A DNA stretch of 64,000 bases from Gymnothorax reevesii (lineage: Eukaryota > Chordata > Actinopteri > Anguilliformes > Muraenidae), in assembly GCA_029721435.1 (NCBI GenBank), contig CM056583.1, forward strand, positions 49,641,620 through 49,705,619, in the 5' to 3' direction. Below are positions 1 to 12,181 of the stretch, in pieces. The number at the start of each line of letters is the position of its first letter. Within the stretch, counting starts at the first letter, position 1. The position numbers and the translations under genes are program-made. A model generated the notes under the pieces. That model was not told where the DNA came from. It searched no databases and saw only the letters and a program-made list of their open reading frames with translations.

Positions 1-1270
1 CATATTACAAATCCTGGTAGATGAATGAGTAGGCATGTAGAATGTAATTCATAGTGGTGATATTTATATTACTGGGTGCTGGGCTTCCATTCCCCGCTAC
101 TGGGAGTAAGAAAAATTAAAACATTTCTGACTATGTTACATAGTGTTTTTTTTTTTTGGAAGCGCTCAAATTCATTTATTGATTCGTTCTCCTTCACAGA
201 GGGTATTTGGTTCTATTGGCTTTCATTCTTAACGAAGCTGATAAAAACTTGAGTCAGCTTCTCTTGCGCTGTAAGCCGTCTGTGATAACTGGAGTCGACT
301 GCTTCAGCCCCATCCACACAGAGCCGTTCTCCCATGATCCTTTAGAGCACCGCTTCTTAGGGTGGGGCGGGGGGAGGGGGGGGGCTACCAATGCGATGGC
401 GACACCGCTGCTAAGCGTGCAACTGACAGCAAAGCCGGCGAGATTACAGGCGCCGCGGTTTGTCGCGGGTTTTCCTCTTTCCCAACAGACGAGCCGATAT
501 GCGCTTTCATGCTCCGATTCAAACACAAAGCAGGGCCAGGAGGTGACAGCCGGAGACGATAATTAGCCCCCGCCCCGCCGCGAGCCTCGCCGGGGAGACC
601 GGGGTCTCCCAGGTAAAAGAGGGCGAGATCTGAGCTGCTGCGCTTTCACTCCAGCGCAGGCCTTTCAACTGATGAAGAATGCTGACTACAGGAACTCTGT
701 CAGCGCCAACATGCTGAACAGGAAGTATAATAATGTCTTTCATTTCAACGTGTGCCCTCACAACTGCAGGATATCACCTACGCAACCACAGTCCTCTTGA
801 CCATCGGAAAAGTTACGCTCCTGAAAAGATGGCATTCATATAATCTGTCTTCTATTAGGAGTGAATTGGCCCTTCTGTCATATAGGCTTGAACACAGAAT
901 ACAAGACAACACGTCAGCTACCGTATGCATTCTCATTTGGATTGAGGTTGAATTCATGCTGCACTATAATATGCAACTCTATTCTTCTTACTGAATCATG
1001 AGGTTGCTTGGTCCGTCCAAGTGTGTTGCATCCTGTACTTGGTTCTTTACATTCTGAACAGCGATTAATGGAGGTTATTAGGCTGGGCCCTGTCCAGCTT
1101 GTCTTTATTTCTAAATGCCAGCAACTGCTATGAAATTAATTTTAACTGATTTCCATGTTTGTATCCAGCTGTATTAAAGCCTCGCTAGAATGTTGCCAAG
1201 GCTTCTGAGGACATATAACTGACTGAAGAGGAGAAGATGGGTGGGATCAGGCTGTAATTGCACCACTCAC
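1..1270 (-). other. DCC intron (partial) downstream of the last visible exon
   Basis: This is the 5' part of the intron that follows the exon at 1271. It is mostly unique AT-rich DNA, with a T run near 147-158 and a GC- and CpG-rich stretch at about 355-620. Short open frames on both strands there show no recognisable protein. No DCC P2 coding sequence was found. Confidence 0.85.
355..620. other. GC- and CpG-rich island in a DCC intron
   Basis: The stretch contains G runs (gggcggggggaggggggggg), CCGCCCCGCCGCG and many CpGs (gcgatggcgac, gccgcggtttgtcgcgggtt), in sharp contrast to the AT-rich flanks. CpG-rich intronic islands in vertebrates may be internal promoters or enhancers. No TATA box or exon could be assigned. 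Confidence 0.5.
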
Positions 1271-1387
1271 GTGTGTTACTAGGCTGAGAGTCCATGGGAA
1301 TCATCATTTTGGAGCGAGTTGCCCTCCGTGCAGCTAGGGAGCGCTCAAGAGTGGATATGCTGCTTGATGCTTCATCACCGTCTGCAC
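1271..1387 (-). CDS. dcc: DCC exon: cytoplasmic tail after P1
   Basis: The last DCC exon in the window (117 nt, phase 1-1). It reads [20 protein letters not shown], then [19 protein letters not shown] plus one base. The [13 protein letters not shown] and MMIPMD segments are conserved in DCC tails. The acceptor follows a T-rich tract (ttttttcttctggtcag); the donor is ACAC|gtgagt. The following exon (proline-rich P2 region) must lie below position 1. Confidence 0.95.
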
Positions 1388-2608
1388 CTGACCAGAAGAA
1401 AAAAACAGCTACTGAATTTCTGCAAAGGTACAGATTCATGGCCCCCCCCCATTACATTTTAATTTTCATAAATTCAGTTTTTTCATTTTTTTACCTGGAT
1501 ATATTTTTGTGACACTCCAAGTTAAGCTACAGCACAATCTATAATATATTTGAGGTCAATGTCTGTCTGTCTGTGCGTATGTACACGTTTTTCTCCTACA
1601 TTTCTCAACCAATTATCACAAAATTTGGTGTGAATATGCACTTGGACACCAGGATGGACTTGACATCGCCCGATTTTTGAAAAAACGGTCATGCACGCAA
1701 AAAAAATGGCAATTTCACTCCGGGTAGCGGGTAGCAGCTAGTCATTAAATGTCAAGCCAATTTAAGCTGAGAGTCCACAATTCATTTTTTTGTTCAAAAC
1801 AGCACGCACATCAATCACACTGACATACTGATGGTTTATCATTGTTTATGGATAACATAATAACTTAAAAATGTATTTACAGCTAACATCCTTGCGCATA
1901 AAGCTTAACGGACATAATTCTTGAAAATCACCACATGACATGCATTAGAAGGCAGCTTATGAAGTTGAGACTGACAAACCACATTGGCAGAGAAAGAACT
2001 TTAAAATATGCAACTAGCTCAGGGCTTGGCTGTGATATCCAGCTAATGCTGTGCAGTACAAGTCACTGCTCTCTGATGCCGTGCAGAAATACCACACTCA
2101 CCATTTAAGTATTTTCAAGGGACTGAATCAAATTGGATCCTTACCTTGAACAAACACTGCACAGAGATTTCAGCAATTACTAAAAAAAATCAGACCCTGA
2201 AAAATACGGTGTGTGCAAACCCATTTACATTTACAAACCCATTTATCTGAGAGCCAAAGTTAAGGACAACGATTTAGTAACTTAATCATACATTTTGTCT
2301 GCCTGCGAAGCTAGGAAAATAAGCTGGAAAATAAGCTGGGGGTCATTTTAAAACTGCTTGATCTGCAATCAAAGGGGCTCATTGCGCATAAGATCTGACA
2401 CACCACATAATCTAGACGGCCGTCGAGGAGCGATTGCCTCTGCTCACTCTGACTTTCATCAAGAATTCTCGCCAACTCACGGGGATAATTTAAAGATGTG
2501 TATCTGAGCTAAACCATATGTGCGCTAGGCAGTAGTGTGTGAAATCTACTAAAACTGCTGCTTGTGGCAGCGAGGGTTGGGGGAGGGGTGGGTGATGTGG
2601 GATCATAC
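1388..2608 (-). other. DCC intron (1.2 kb)
   Basis: It holds a short C run (1441-1450), a Helitron-like terminus (about 1558-1742) and otherwise AT-rich unique sequence. No additional exon was recognised. Confidence 0.85.
1558..1742 (+). mobile_element. Helitron-like 3' end fragment
   Basis: The segment begins with TCTG repeats and contains an AACCAATTATCACAAAATTTGG-like core, a wording common in fish Helitron copies. It ends cactccgggtagcgggt followed by agcagctagt. A GC-rich potential hairpin followed by CTAGT is the usual Helitron 3' terminus. No 5' TC end or Rep/helicase coding sequence is present. The assignment rests on the terminus only. Confidence 0.4.
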
Positions 2609-2832
2609 CTGAGTGGCTGCTCTTACTCCCCATCTGGCTCTCTGATTGGCTGTGACTGACGGGGGCGATTTCCTGGCAGCCTTGTATGGGTGACTCGCGG
2701 CCCGAGGGGGCGGAGCTGGAGGGCTTCTCCATGTTTTTCAGCTCCATCTCCTCGTGGTGGATCCAGAGGTCGGGAGGCCGCAGGTCCTTCTGGCTGCCTT
2801 TCCGTTTCCCCGCGCTGTGGGTGGCCCGTTTC
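2609..2832 (-). CDS. dcc: DCC exon: cytoplasmic P1 motif
   Basis: A 224-nt exon, phase 2 in, phase 1 out. It reads [20 protein letters not shown], then [28 protein letters not shown], and ends [18 protein letters not shown]. The [12 protein letters not shown] block is the P1 region of DCC, used for intracellular partner binding; the flanking segment is Ser-rich and polar. The acceptor is tgttgtgtctccag and the donor is TCAG|gtatga. GC content is higher than in the surrounding intron. Confidence 0.96.
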
Positions 2833-4114
2833 CTGGAGACACAACATAAAAGGCTTCAGGCGAAGTCAAAACGTTCAGGAGCACGAGCGGACATTTCGAA
2901 AATATTTATTGCAGTAAATTACGAGCTGTATGATTCTGCAACTTTATATCCAACTCGTACGGACACATACTTCTAACCCCATACTGTGTGTGATATAGTG
3001 AGATTAAGTTTCTGTTATATTGACCATTTGACTGTGATGTACAAGACCGGTATTAAGAAACATACCGTGAAGTGATCTGTAAATGTCTAAAATGTGTTGG
3101 AAAATGGTGAGCTATTCCAGTCCTGGAGGTCTTGGGTATGTGTGTGTTTTTGCTTCTGTCAATTACCCTGGCTAATTGAGTTCTCTCGCTGTATAAACCA
3201 CACTGTTATAAAATGTTTCACATAGGAATACAAAGGTACAACTGATTCATGTACATGACTAGAAATGCAGCTAACATGTCAAATAGCGCTAAGGTGATAA
3301 TTACCAGCTGTGACAGCGTAGGCTGATATTGTTTTCATCTTGTTGAGTCTGTGTGTTTCTGTGTTCTTGCACTTGTCACATAGTACAGACCAGGCCATGT
3401 TTCAAACCAACAAAATGGAGACATATTTGAGAAATGAGGACATTTTGTCCCGTCCTTACAGCTAAGGCAATTTGTGACTTATTGTTTAAGATTACGGTAT
3501 AGGTTAGAATTGAGGATAGGCTGAGGTTGGGGTAAGCATTTCGGTTAAGCATGTGTTAGTTAACCCTATAAAACCAAATGCCGCTGCTGTATTCAAACCT
3601 GCGGACCTTGAGGCCAATTTTAAAGTCTAATGCAGACTCTGATTCTTTGTCTATCATTTTGCATTCTTATTAGTTAATTTATTGGATGGTGAGCTATTTC
3701 AGACAAGGTGGTTTGAGTTTTAATTTTTGCTCGGTTTTGACGGGTTACGGTAACAGCGAAGAGAGGAACACTCAAAACTTTTTCATTCACATGGTTGCTT
3801 TGTCCTGTTCTCTTTATGGAGCGAGTGCTCTTACAGTTGCTAGAGATACGAGTTCCCTAAGGTAATAACATCTTTGTCAGTTTTAGTTTTCCAAGGAAGT
3901 AAGCTAAAACAGCAATTTTTTAGCAATGAACAAAACTTTACCCTGGTCGTGTCTCCAGGAATCTCCTCATTCGTCGCAATTAGTTCTCAGTAAATCTGTA
4001 TAGTTGTCTTACACAAGATATTCGCAGTAAGTCTTTGAGTCTATGACCTTTGCATATAAAATTCATGCATTCTTGTGACAAGACAGTGCCTCTTTAAGGG
4101 TTGTTTTTTTTTTT

Positions 4115-4236
4115 AATCACTGTCAGCTGTATTTGCCTTTTATGCTTTTATCTGTAAAGCACTTTGGTTCAGCCATTGCTGTTTGTAAATCTGCTATATA
4201 AATAAATTTTGATTGATTGATTGATTGATTGCTTGG
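4115..4236 (+). mobile_element. Non-LTR retrotransposon or SINE 3' tail ending in (GATT)n
   Basis: The sequence tctgtaaagcactttggttc and the following ctatataaataaattttgattgattgattg match the common fish retroposon tail 'GTAAAGCACTTT ... TATAAATAAA' with a GATT tandem end. Only the last ~120 bp are identifiable. The family (Rex1/L2-like or a SINE using its tail) cannot be decided. Confidence 0.55.
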
Positions 4237-5237
4237 TTAAAGGTTTAAATTAGGCACTGGCTTCCGATACGCATAAAGAATTGAAATCAATGCAATGTCC
4301 TCACAAGGATAGAATCAGGGCTAAATGTGGTCCTAGAGGAACCTATTGCAGTGGAACTACTGCAGAATTGGTCTTGAGTACTTTACCAGGAGTTAATGCG
4401 TCTGTCTGCGGACAGATATTGTTAACGCAATAGCGTCTAAACGATGTAGAACGTAGTCAAAAACACTACAGCTGCATAAATCTGATCATAATGAAGGCAG
4501 AGTTCAAAAGTGGGTGTGGTCCAAACAAGGGTACCTGAAGTTTGGGGGTAGAAAGAGCGTCGGGTGTGAGCCCAGGACATACTGGTCTCTAGCTTAGAGC
4601 TAATTTAGTTATCAAGGCCAAAAGTAGGTAGAATTGGATAGGATAGTTATGTTCAAAACCGGAGGTGAGACGTAAGTCCTGTATTTCCCTCATGGAGGTA
4701 AGCAGCCTATCTTGTCTCAGTGGGGCTGGTCTTTGTATTGGCTTTCCCCAGTGTTATTGCAGACCGTGATTTGTTTGGCTGAATCTGGTGAAGGGTTAAG
4801 AGAAAACAAAACAAAAAAAAAAAAAACACACGCACTTTAACTAAAATTCGACAACTTCACCTCAGCCAAAATATGTCAAGATGATGTATGTACTTTTGTA
4901 CAACTCCTTGTCTAAGGTCTGCCAAGGCCACGGCCTTTTTGCATTAACGAAAGATAATAAGTCATGCAAGCAATATCCAGATACTGGGACTGTAGACTGA
5001 TCAACAAAAAGCTTGATTTGTTCTGAGAAAATGACTTTTCCTGACCTTGAAATTTCACACCAGAGCTGCAAGGACCAGCTATTAAGAGGAGAGTTAACGG
5101 CTGGCTCTATATTTGATCCATCAGTTATATCAATTTTTTTTACCCCATCACTGCTTTTAACCTTCCCAGGGTCAATGGATGCAAGTGGGCCTATGCACAA
5201 ACAAGGGCACAGTGAACAGAAATGTGTGTTCTCACGC

Positions 5238-5554
5238 CCACAAATACACACACACGCACACACACACGCACAAATACACACACACACATGTACACACACA
5301 AACACAAATATATACAAACACACATATGCAAACACAAATAGACACACATGCACACAAACATTTGCACAAGTACAGACACATACACACAAAAACACACACA
5401 CACACACACACACACACGCACGTGCGAACACACACACACAGACATACATAAATACACACACATACATACTCACACACACCCACGAACACACACACAGACA
5501 TACATAAACACACACACATACGTACACACACACACGCACGCACGCACACGCACG

Positions 5555-5594
<40 letters not shown>
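5238..5594. repeat. Large compound (CA)n microsatellite
   Basis: About 355 bp of CA-dominated sequence with interruptions (caaata, gacatacataaa, cgcacg). The motif gacatacata recurs at 5441 and 5497, so part of the tract has a 56-bp higher-order period. A GC-alternating run (cgcacgcacgcgcgcac) lies near 5540-5562. Long open frames here encode only His/Thr or Cys/Val repeats and are artefacts. Confidence 0.95.
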
Positions 5595-5595
<1 letters not shown>

Positions 5596-6216
5596 ACCCA
5601 CCCAATACAAACTGCTTTCAGCTTCTTTCCGCCAAGATTATTCAGTTTTGTTTTCTGGCATAACCCTGTCTTTATTTTATAAAAGAGGAACAGGATTCAT
5701 TATGATTTGGGTGAAGATAGTGATGAAAATGTGTGCAGCCTAGAATCGTGAACAGCTCTCATATCCCCTTAGGTGCTGACTCTCCAAATCTTTATTTTAC
5801 TCAGTTGTTTTCCAGTTTACCCTCCTCCTCCAAACTGATGTTTTATTCCAGCTGTTAATGCATAGAATTCGCTTCTATTTTTGTGGCAGGATTTTTGCCA
5901 AATGAACAGTTTGTTTTCGTATCATGTGACTATGGGTCAACTGTTTTGGGTCTCCACAGCCATCAAATGGGCAGCCGTGACTATACTGTGGATCAGCTCC
6001 CCATTCTTCAATGCCCTATTATTTCCTAATGCATTATCATCAGCAACGCAACGATTCAAATGGCCTCTAAAATTTGATTATTGACCTCCGGATACTATAT
6101 GATTTAATAAAGGGGATAAAAAGACAGCCAACACATCATGTGGCTGTGATTATTTTTTAAATATAAAAACATTGATTTGACATATTCTGCAGGACAAGAA
6201 TCAGGCGCACAAACAC

Positions 6217-6533
6217 ACGCACGCACGCACACACACACACACACACATCCTTGCACTTTTATCCTTGTGAGGACATTATGTCAACTTCCGTTCATTCTTT
6301 GTGCGTCTCTACACCTTTCTACAGCCTTTACAGCCAATCTTAGCAATAAGCAATGCATGCCTAACAGTAACCCTTGCCCTAACCTTAAACTATCCCTAAT
6401 TCTAACCTTAATCCATAAGCCAAAGTTTGCCTTTGTAGTTGCGAAATCAATTGAAGATGTCCTCACTTCTGAAAATCTCCCCACTCTGTAGGCAAAAAAC
6501 TTTTTTTGGCTGTCACATTGTGGCAAATAGAGG

Positions 6534-6568
<35 letters not shown>

Positions 6569-6597
6569 GCCCACACACACACGCACGCACACACACC
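6217..6597. repeat. Two (CA)n tracts flanking a repeat with CCCTAACC-like motifs
   Basis: CA tracts at 6217-6248 and 6534-6597 enclose about 285 bp including ccttgtgaggacattatgtc and ccctaaccttaaactatccc. The latter resembles the dispersed fish 'GTGAGGACATT ... CTAACCCTAA' repeat; a related gaggacattttgtcccgtcc occurs near 3437. The CA-flanked structure suggests expansion of CA at the repeat's ends. Confidence 0.6.
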
Positions 6598-7802
6598 TAT
6601 GGATTTTTTTGTCCCATTAAATTGCTCAAGCAGTATCGAATAGTACAAGTCTAGGTTTATAAGACGGTCTGATTGATCTACAAAGATCAAGCCCCCAGAA
6701 CGTCCCCACACAGCTTCTAAGACAGGAACACTAAAACCAGAAGTTAACCATCTCCGACTATCAGACATAACACCCCATGTTTCAGAGTTTCTCAACCTCA
6801 GATCTTCTTAAAGTTTAACAGACATCAGGATCATGAATTCACAGCTCATAATGTTAGGGAAACCTGCAGACGTAAGTCAAACAGACTTGTGTGAGAGTTT
6901 TGGAATTCAAGATGCACAAATCAAGCAAGACAGCGCCATTGATTTTTAATGGAACACATGCTACAGCATATTTCTGAATTCGCTGCTGCCTGAGCCATGT
7001 AGGCGACTGAAGTAAAAATTTTCAGTTACAGTCGCTCTGAGCGGCAAGCATGTTAACCAACCCGACACACCTCATTCAGTTGTAGTAAGAACAAAGTCCT
7101 TTGTAAGCACAACTCTTTTAGCCCTACTTATCAACACCGTGAGCACAAAATTCCATTTTTCAGCCTCATGTTTGCACATATATTATTCATCACAGTGAAA
7201 ATGTTTTTTTTGCTCTGTGTAAAAATAGTCTGGTGACTGACTAAGGGTACAGCTCATGTGCATCGCAAATTAACTGGCAATTTTATTTTTATTCAGCCAG
7301 GTAGTAAACAAGCCTAACCCAAAGCAACATATGGACCCAAAGAAGGGTCTATCAAATGCAGCTGCTTCATTCAAACTAGAAAAACTATCGGCCAATATTA
7401 AATTCTATCAGAGATCCCCAGGTATCCAAAAATACCAAATATTTCCAGCTGAATTACAGGGAAATGTGTATATAATGACGTACAAGACCTACAAAAGCTT
7501 TTGTACATATTTCTGATTTGATGTTAGGCAGTAGCCATAAAAACACTTTCGATATAAACCATTCTGAATATTTCTTTCATTGTAAGTGTGATGTAGCTTC
7601 AGTGAAGCGCGGCAACCGGCAGAAACTGAGTATGTATTTGGTGCTGTCCTACAATATGAGGAAAAAAGTGCTTTTTCTGCCTTTGAACCAACTTATGGGA
7701 AAACGTGAGGGAACAAATAGAGTTTAAGGGACCTTAAGAGTCTGTTAGAACTGGATATTGTCAGCAACCAAAGATGAGTCCAGATCAGTACATGTGACTT
7801 AC

Positions 7803-7965
7803 TTCCTCTGCTGTGCGGAGGAGCGTCGGGTGCAGATCAGAGCTACAATAACCACCACAATGATGGTGACGGCCCCTACTGACACCACAATGATGACCAG
7901 CAGGTTACTGTTCTTCTGAGGGGTGACACTGCCGTGGGGTGGCCGCATCTGACCAATCGGAGGCT
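7803..7965 (-). CDS. dcc: DCC exon: stalk end and transmembrane helix
   Basis: A 163-nt exon, phase 1 in, phase 2 out. It reads [20 protein letters not shown], then a hydrophobic run of about 24 residues ([20 protein letters not shown] followed by ALIC), and the basic stop-transfer sequence [10 protein letters not shown]. This is the single membrane span of DCC. The acceptor is tattcttcctacag; the donor AGGAA|gtaagt is consensus. The phase-2 junction with the next exon rebuilds a Lys codon. Confidence 0.96.
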
Positions 7966-9021
7966 CTGTAGGAAGAATAAAAGCGAATAACTATCACTTG
8001 CATCGCGTCAACCACTCACCTGAGTTCACCCGGCACTCCACTGCAAGTGAATAATGGGCTTTTCCTCTATAAATTCAGATTCAACAGGTGCCGTTTTCTC
8101 AAATACCATTTAAAAGTCTTGCCATCTGGCCCTCATTTTCTGAAGGATCATTACACTATAAGAGGATTCACATAATTCCTATATAAGGCATATACTGCAT
8201 GAGTCTCACTGGGGTGACTGCCAATTACTCGTCATGCAATTATTCCCAGACCTGCAGAATAAGCCTCAATATAAAGTAAGTAATCAGTGAAATGGCACAG
8301 AAAATGTGGCAAAATGTGGCATATTTTATCATATATTACTTATTCGTAAGGGAAGCGACTCATTATTGCGATTCAGCCCATCTCAGAAGCAATCCACTTT
8401 GTCCATTAGAAGGGAAAAGGCTGTGGCTTCACTTGCTAACAAGGCACTTCAGAGAAATATGAGCCTGTTTCGCGGGTGTAATTTCGCATTCGTGACTTCT
8501 AAATGCACCTCGGCCAAAGCTGAGGAACTAAATTTTCATATTCTAAAGAGGGAGCAGCAGATCCGCACTGACAGACCGGATCAGAGGCAGGCATCACAGG
8601 AAGTACTGCTCTCACACATATAAATGGGGAGCGCTCTTCACACGAACAGCTTTATACTTCACAAAAAATAAAACTTCCCCTCTAGAAAAACCTCAAATGA
8701 AAGCCCTGTTAGGTCACATATGCAGTTATATGGTTATAAGTATATGCGGTGAAAAAGCAGATAGGCTGAACTTGCGTAAATCATGAACAGATGTGCCTGC
8801 AGTCATCAGAAAAAAAACTATATATGGGCCTTTCCAAGCAAAAGGGTAGGTTTGCATACCCCCAACTTCCGCTTACTTTCTTTTTCTGAATGGGTGGGTC
8901 AGATGCATAATTTAAGCTGATAGGTATTTAGTACACATCCCAGAGTGATAACACAGATAACTTTATGCCCCTCACATAAACCACTGAAAAGTTATCTCAT
9001 TTAATATGTCTATTTAGGGGC

Positions 9022-9100
9022 AATTGAAGCACTGATTACTAAAACCCCACAAGTCAAGTCAAGTGTGACTTATGGGGTTTTAGTAATAGGTGCTTCAATT
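9022..9100. repeat. 79-bp foldback (hairpin) element, copy 1
   Basis: A nearly perfect inverted repeat. The left arm AATTGAAGCACTGATTACTA continues AAACCCCACAAGTCA. The right arm returns the complement of those bases with about three mismatches and ends tgcttcaatt. The loop is built from AGTCA pentamers. A second copy lies at 44786-44869. No target duplication is obvious. It may be a small MITE, but a transcribed hairpin cannot be excluded. Confidence 0.85.
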
Positions 9101-9239
9101 TTTCAGTTTATTTTTGTGACATTCTTGAGTACGTTGAAAGAAAAGCCTTATTAACACCTTAAGGGCATTCCTTTCATATTTACTTTATTTTCTACTTGAA
9201 AATAAGTGTTTGAAGATTTTAGTTTATACAAAGATTCAA

Positions 9240-10300
9240 ATTTAGGTGTAAGCAGAAAAAAATGATGTTGTTTTTTGGACGGTTCCGTACGTGATGCTGT
9301 TCCGTCCATGAAAATTCTTAACAAATATCATGAAATAAACATCTTGAAAGTAATTTTTCTGTTTGGAGCTTTAAAACTATTCAACTCCGCGCAACATAAG
9401 TGGTGTGATGGTTTGTTTCTTGTTTCTTTGTTACAAAGAAAAATGCGTCTTATTTCAGCCGCCTGGAATTCCGTCAATCATCACATTACGTGACCGGCAT
9501 TTTTGGATGCTCCTCTATTCCAAACGCTGGCCAGAAAGAGAACAAATTCATTAGCATTGGATGATACCCCCGAAATTAAGGCGTCACCAATTTTGTGGTT
9601 TACATCAATAGCGTCTTCCTGCTGTCATACACGGTGGTAGGTTTGCCGTCAACAAAATCAAAGTTCGGTTCGCCACTCGGTTATTTGGTGGAATATTCAA
9701 GGAGTTTTCTGGATTATATATCTTCCATTTCCAACCCATCTTTTTTGCGTGGCGGGCGTTGGAATGCATGCCGATTCTTTGCACAAGATTCAAAAGTTGT
9801 TTTGACAGTGTGCCAATTCGATGCTGTTATGTGATGTGGACAGTGAAACAGCGGTCAATCGTCACGTCACGCCAAATATATCACGGAAAACTGTCTTGTA
9901 CGCTGTGAAAGGAAACCCACCTCAGTATTTTGTCTTTTTTTGATTGCCGGTGCGACTGTTTTTGGTGATAGTTTTTGCGCAATTTCATCTCAAACGATCT
10001 TCTTGTATGGAGGTTACGTGTGTGATGGTTGACTTGTGCAAAAGTTGTCCAGTGTCATGTTGGCGACGATGATGTTGCATTTTAAATAAAATACTGTTTG
10101 TGAGGTTCAATAACAGTGTAGTTTGTGCTCAATGCAATTGCTCTTCATATATTTTCAAAGTGCACCACGAACATCCCAAAAAAGGTTAAAAAATAAGTTA
10201 AAGCAATTCAATTTTTTGTCAAGCATCATATACGGAACCACCCATCTTGAAAAGCATCACATACGTGACCTGTTGACCACTCTGTGGACAATATGCCTAG
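9240..10300. repeat. Unclassified block with inverted GGTTCCGTA..TGATGCT motifs
   Basis: The motif ggttccgtacgtgatgct (9281-9298) is matched in inverse orientation by agcatcatatacggaacc (10222-10239) and agcatcacatacgtgacc (10252-10269). The block between is less AT-rich and more CpG-containing than its flanks and has only short open frames. Inverted subterminal motifs suggest an old DNA transposon of unknown family. Confidence 0.4.
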
Positions 10301-12120
10301 TTTAAATGAAATGGTTTGCCTTTCACTACCTCATAACTTGCCAGTGTTAATAAGATATGAAGCTCTTTTGAATGCTGCTTACCCCTTTTTTGAATAGAAA
10401 AATATATCAATTATATTTTCAATTACGTAGTATATCGAAGGACCTTGTGTGTACAGTATAAAATGTATGGAAGATTACAGTAACCAGATCCAGTGCTGAT
10501 ATTAGCAATGAAAACTACTGGTTAAAATGTTCACATTAATAGCTTCGGAATGACAACTGCTTTCCACAGTTCAGATTTTTTTTGCGGTACATACAGAATA
10601 CTGCAGTACTAAAATAGAGGAAACTTCTAAATCTACTACTATGTGATGCTGAACTAAAACAGCCTTCCCAAAAGGCTCAATACGGCCCGCGGTATCCACC
10701 AGCCCCTGAGACAAACTCGATGTGCAGCTCACATTTTCATGGTAACCCGCGGCATTCTTGCTATTTTCAGCCCCGTGTTGTCTTTTCTCTCATCTTTACG
10801 AGGTTAAGTGTGAGGAATGGATTTGTTCTGCTTCTGGGCCTCTATAGCATGCAATACATCCAAGGTCAAGGTAATGAATGGTGATGGAGTGTCATCCATT
10901 CACCCTGTCTATACGAACGCACAGCTGCAAAAATGACTAATGCACACTGCCAGCTCAGCCTACTGCACTCATTCTGACACCATCTCCAGGGCAACTCCAC
11001 AGTACCTAACTTCTGTAGATATCCCCACAGACTCCTTAAAAATATTGCCTATGATGCAGACTGATTTGTTACTGGAATTATTTCTAGAGACCTGACTTAA
11101 ACTGAAAAAAAAAGAAGTACTCTACTTGAGTAGGTATTTAAATTGTTTCCAGCACATGGTTTTCAGCAGTTGAAAATGATTTTGACTGATGCACTTGTTA
11201 AAATATATAAATGAAAACAAAAAATAAATAAAAACCATTAACATACAGCCGAGCACTCTACACCACTATGTACAGAATGACACGTACAGCACAAGTTGCA
11301 GTTTTAGGGTGCGCTGGAACTACACGTTCATAAAATATTTATAAAACCTGTATTACCGCAGGGGTCTGACAATATCTGTCAGGGGACAACACAGTAACCT
11401 TGTGAGTACCAGTATTCAATCTAAAATTTTCCCACATTTGCCGAGTGGCATTATTTCACACACAAAACGTCTAGCGTGCGCAGGAGCAGCAGAATGCAAG
11501 CCTCCACTGTAAGCCTTCTGCGCAGGGAGGCTAAATAAACAAGCCGATAGCAGACCACAGACAAACTCAGCAGAGTTTTCACCAATTCTGACTGCTCTGC
11601 TCCCTGCTCCATTTATAGAGAGACGAGGAGGAGCTGTACAGACTGATGGTTAAAGCTCAATATCTGCAGGCTTTTGGTTTACCACACAGGCTTCTTAATT
11701 AATTTACTCTGTTTCCTCCTTCCCCTCTCCTGAGGGATAAACATAATGGGAAGCAGGTTTGATCACAATGAATAATGACTGTCTGCCCAATTAGACTCAT
11801 TTTCTGCATGTGCAGCTCCCAGCTCCCGTTTCACCCAGGTTTCACCTCATAGCAGACGCGAATTTCCTTTCAATAAAATGTACTTCATTGGGGGGACTCT
11901 TTACCTTCCTTGGAAATTTTAGCCAGGTGAGAGAAGGAGAAAATTGAGTTATTTCCCTTCACGTGTGTCCATTTTCATTCTTTAAAAAATTTCTCTCTGA
12001 GAAGACAGTGAGGGTAAACCTATTCTTTGCTTTGTATCTTGAAGAGGACCTATTATGCTATTTTTTCAAGTTGTAATAATCTTGGCTGTCCAAATCGGAA
12101 GTTTATAAACCTTTTAGCAA

Positions 12121-12181
12121 TAGATAAATACATAAATACAAAATTAATAAATAAATAAATACATAAATGAATAAATAAATA
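12121..12181. repeat. (ATAA)n-type microsatellite
   Basis: The tract runs tagataaatacataaatac, then aataaataaataaatac and aataaataaataac: imperfect tetranucleotide ATAA repeats. Confidence 0.85.

Larger units (their letters stand above)
2833..7802 (-). other. DCC intron (5.0 kb) with retroposon tail and CA clusters
   Basis: This intron contains a hAT-MITE-like fragment around 3110-3180 (attccagtcctggaggtc), a gtcccgtccttacag-type repeat at 3430-3560, a retroposon tail at 4115-4236 and CA clusters at 5238-6597. The rest, 6600-7800, shows nothing recognisable. Confidence 0.8.

Noticed and set aside
207..566. 119-codon plus-strand frame in the GC-rich stretch
   Set aside because: No recognised domain, and overlapping frames of similar length exist on both strands, as expected in GC-rich DNA.
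4862..5743. Long open frames on both strands over the CA tract
   Set aside because: They encode only Cys/Val or His/Thr dipeptide repeats generated by the microsatellite.
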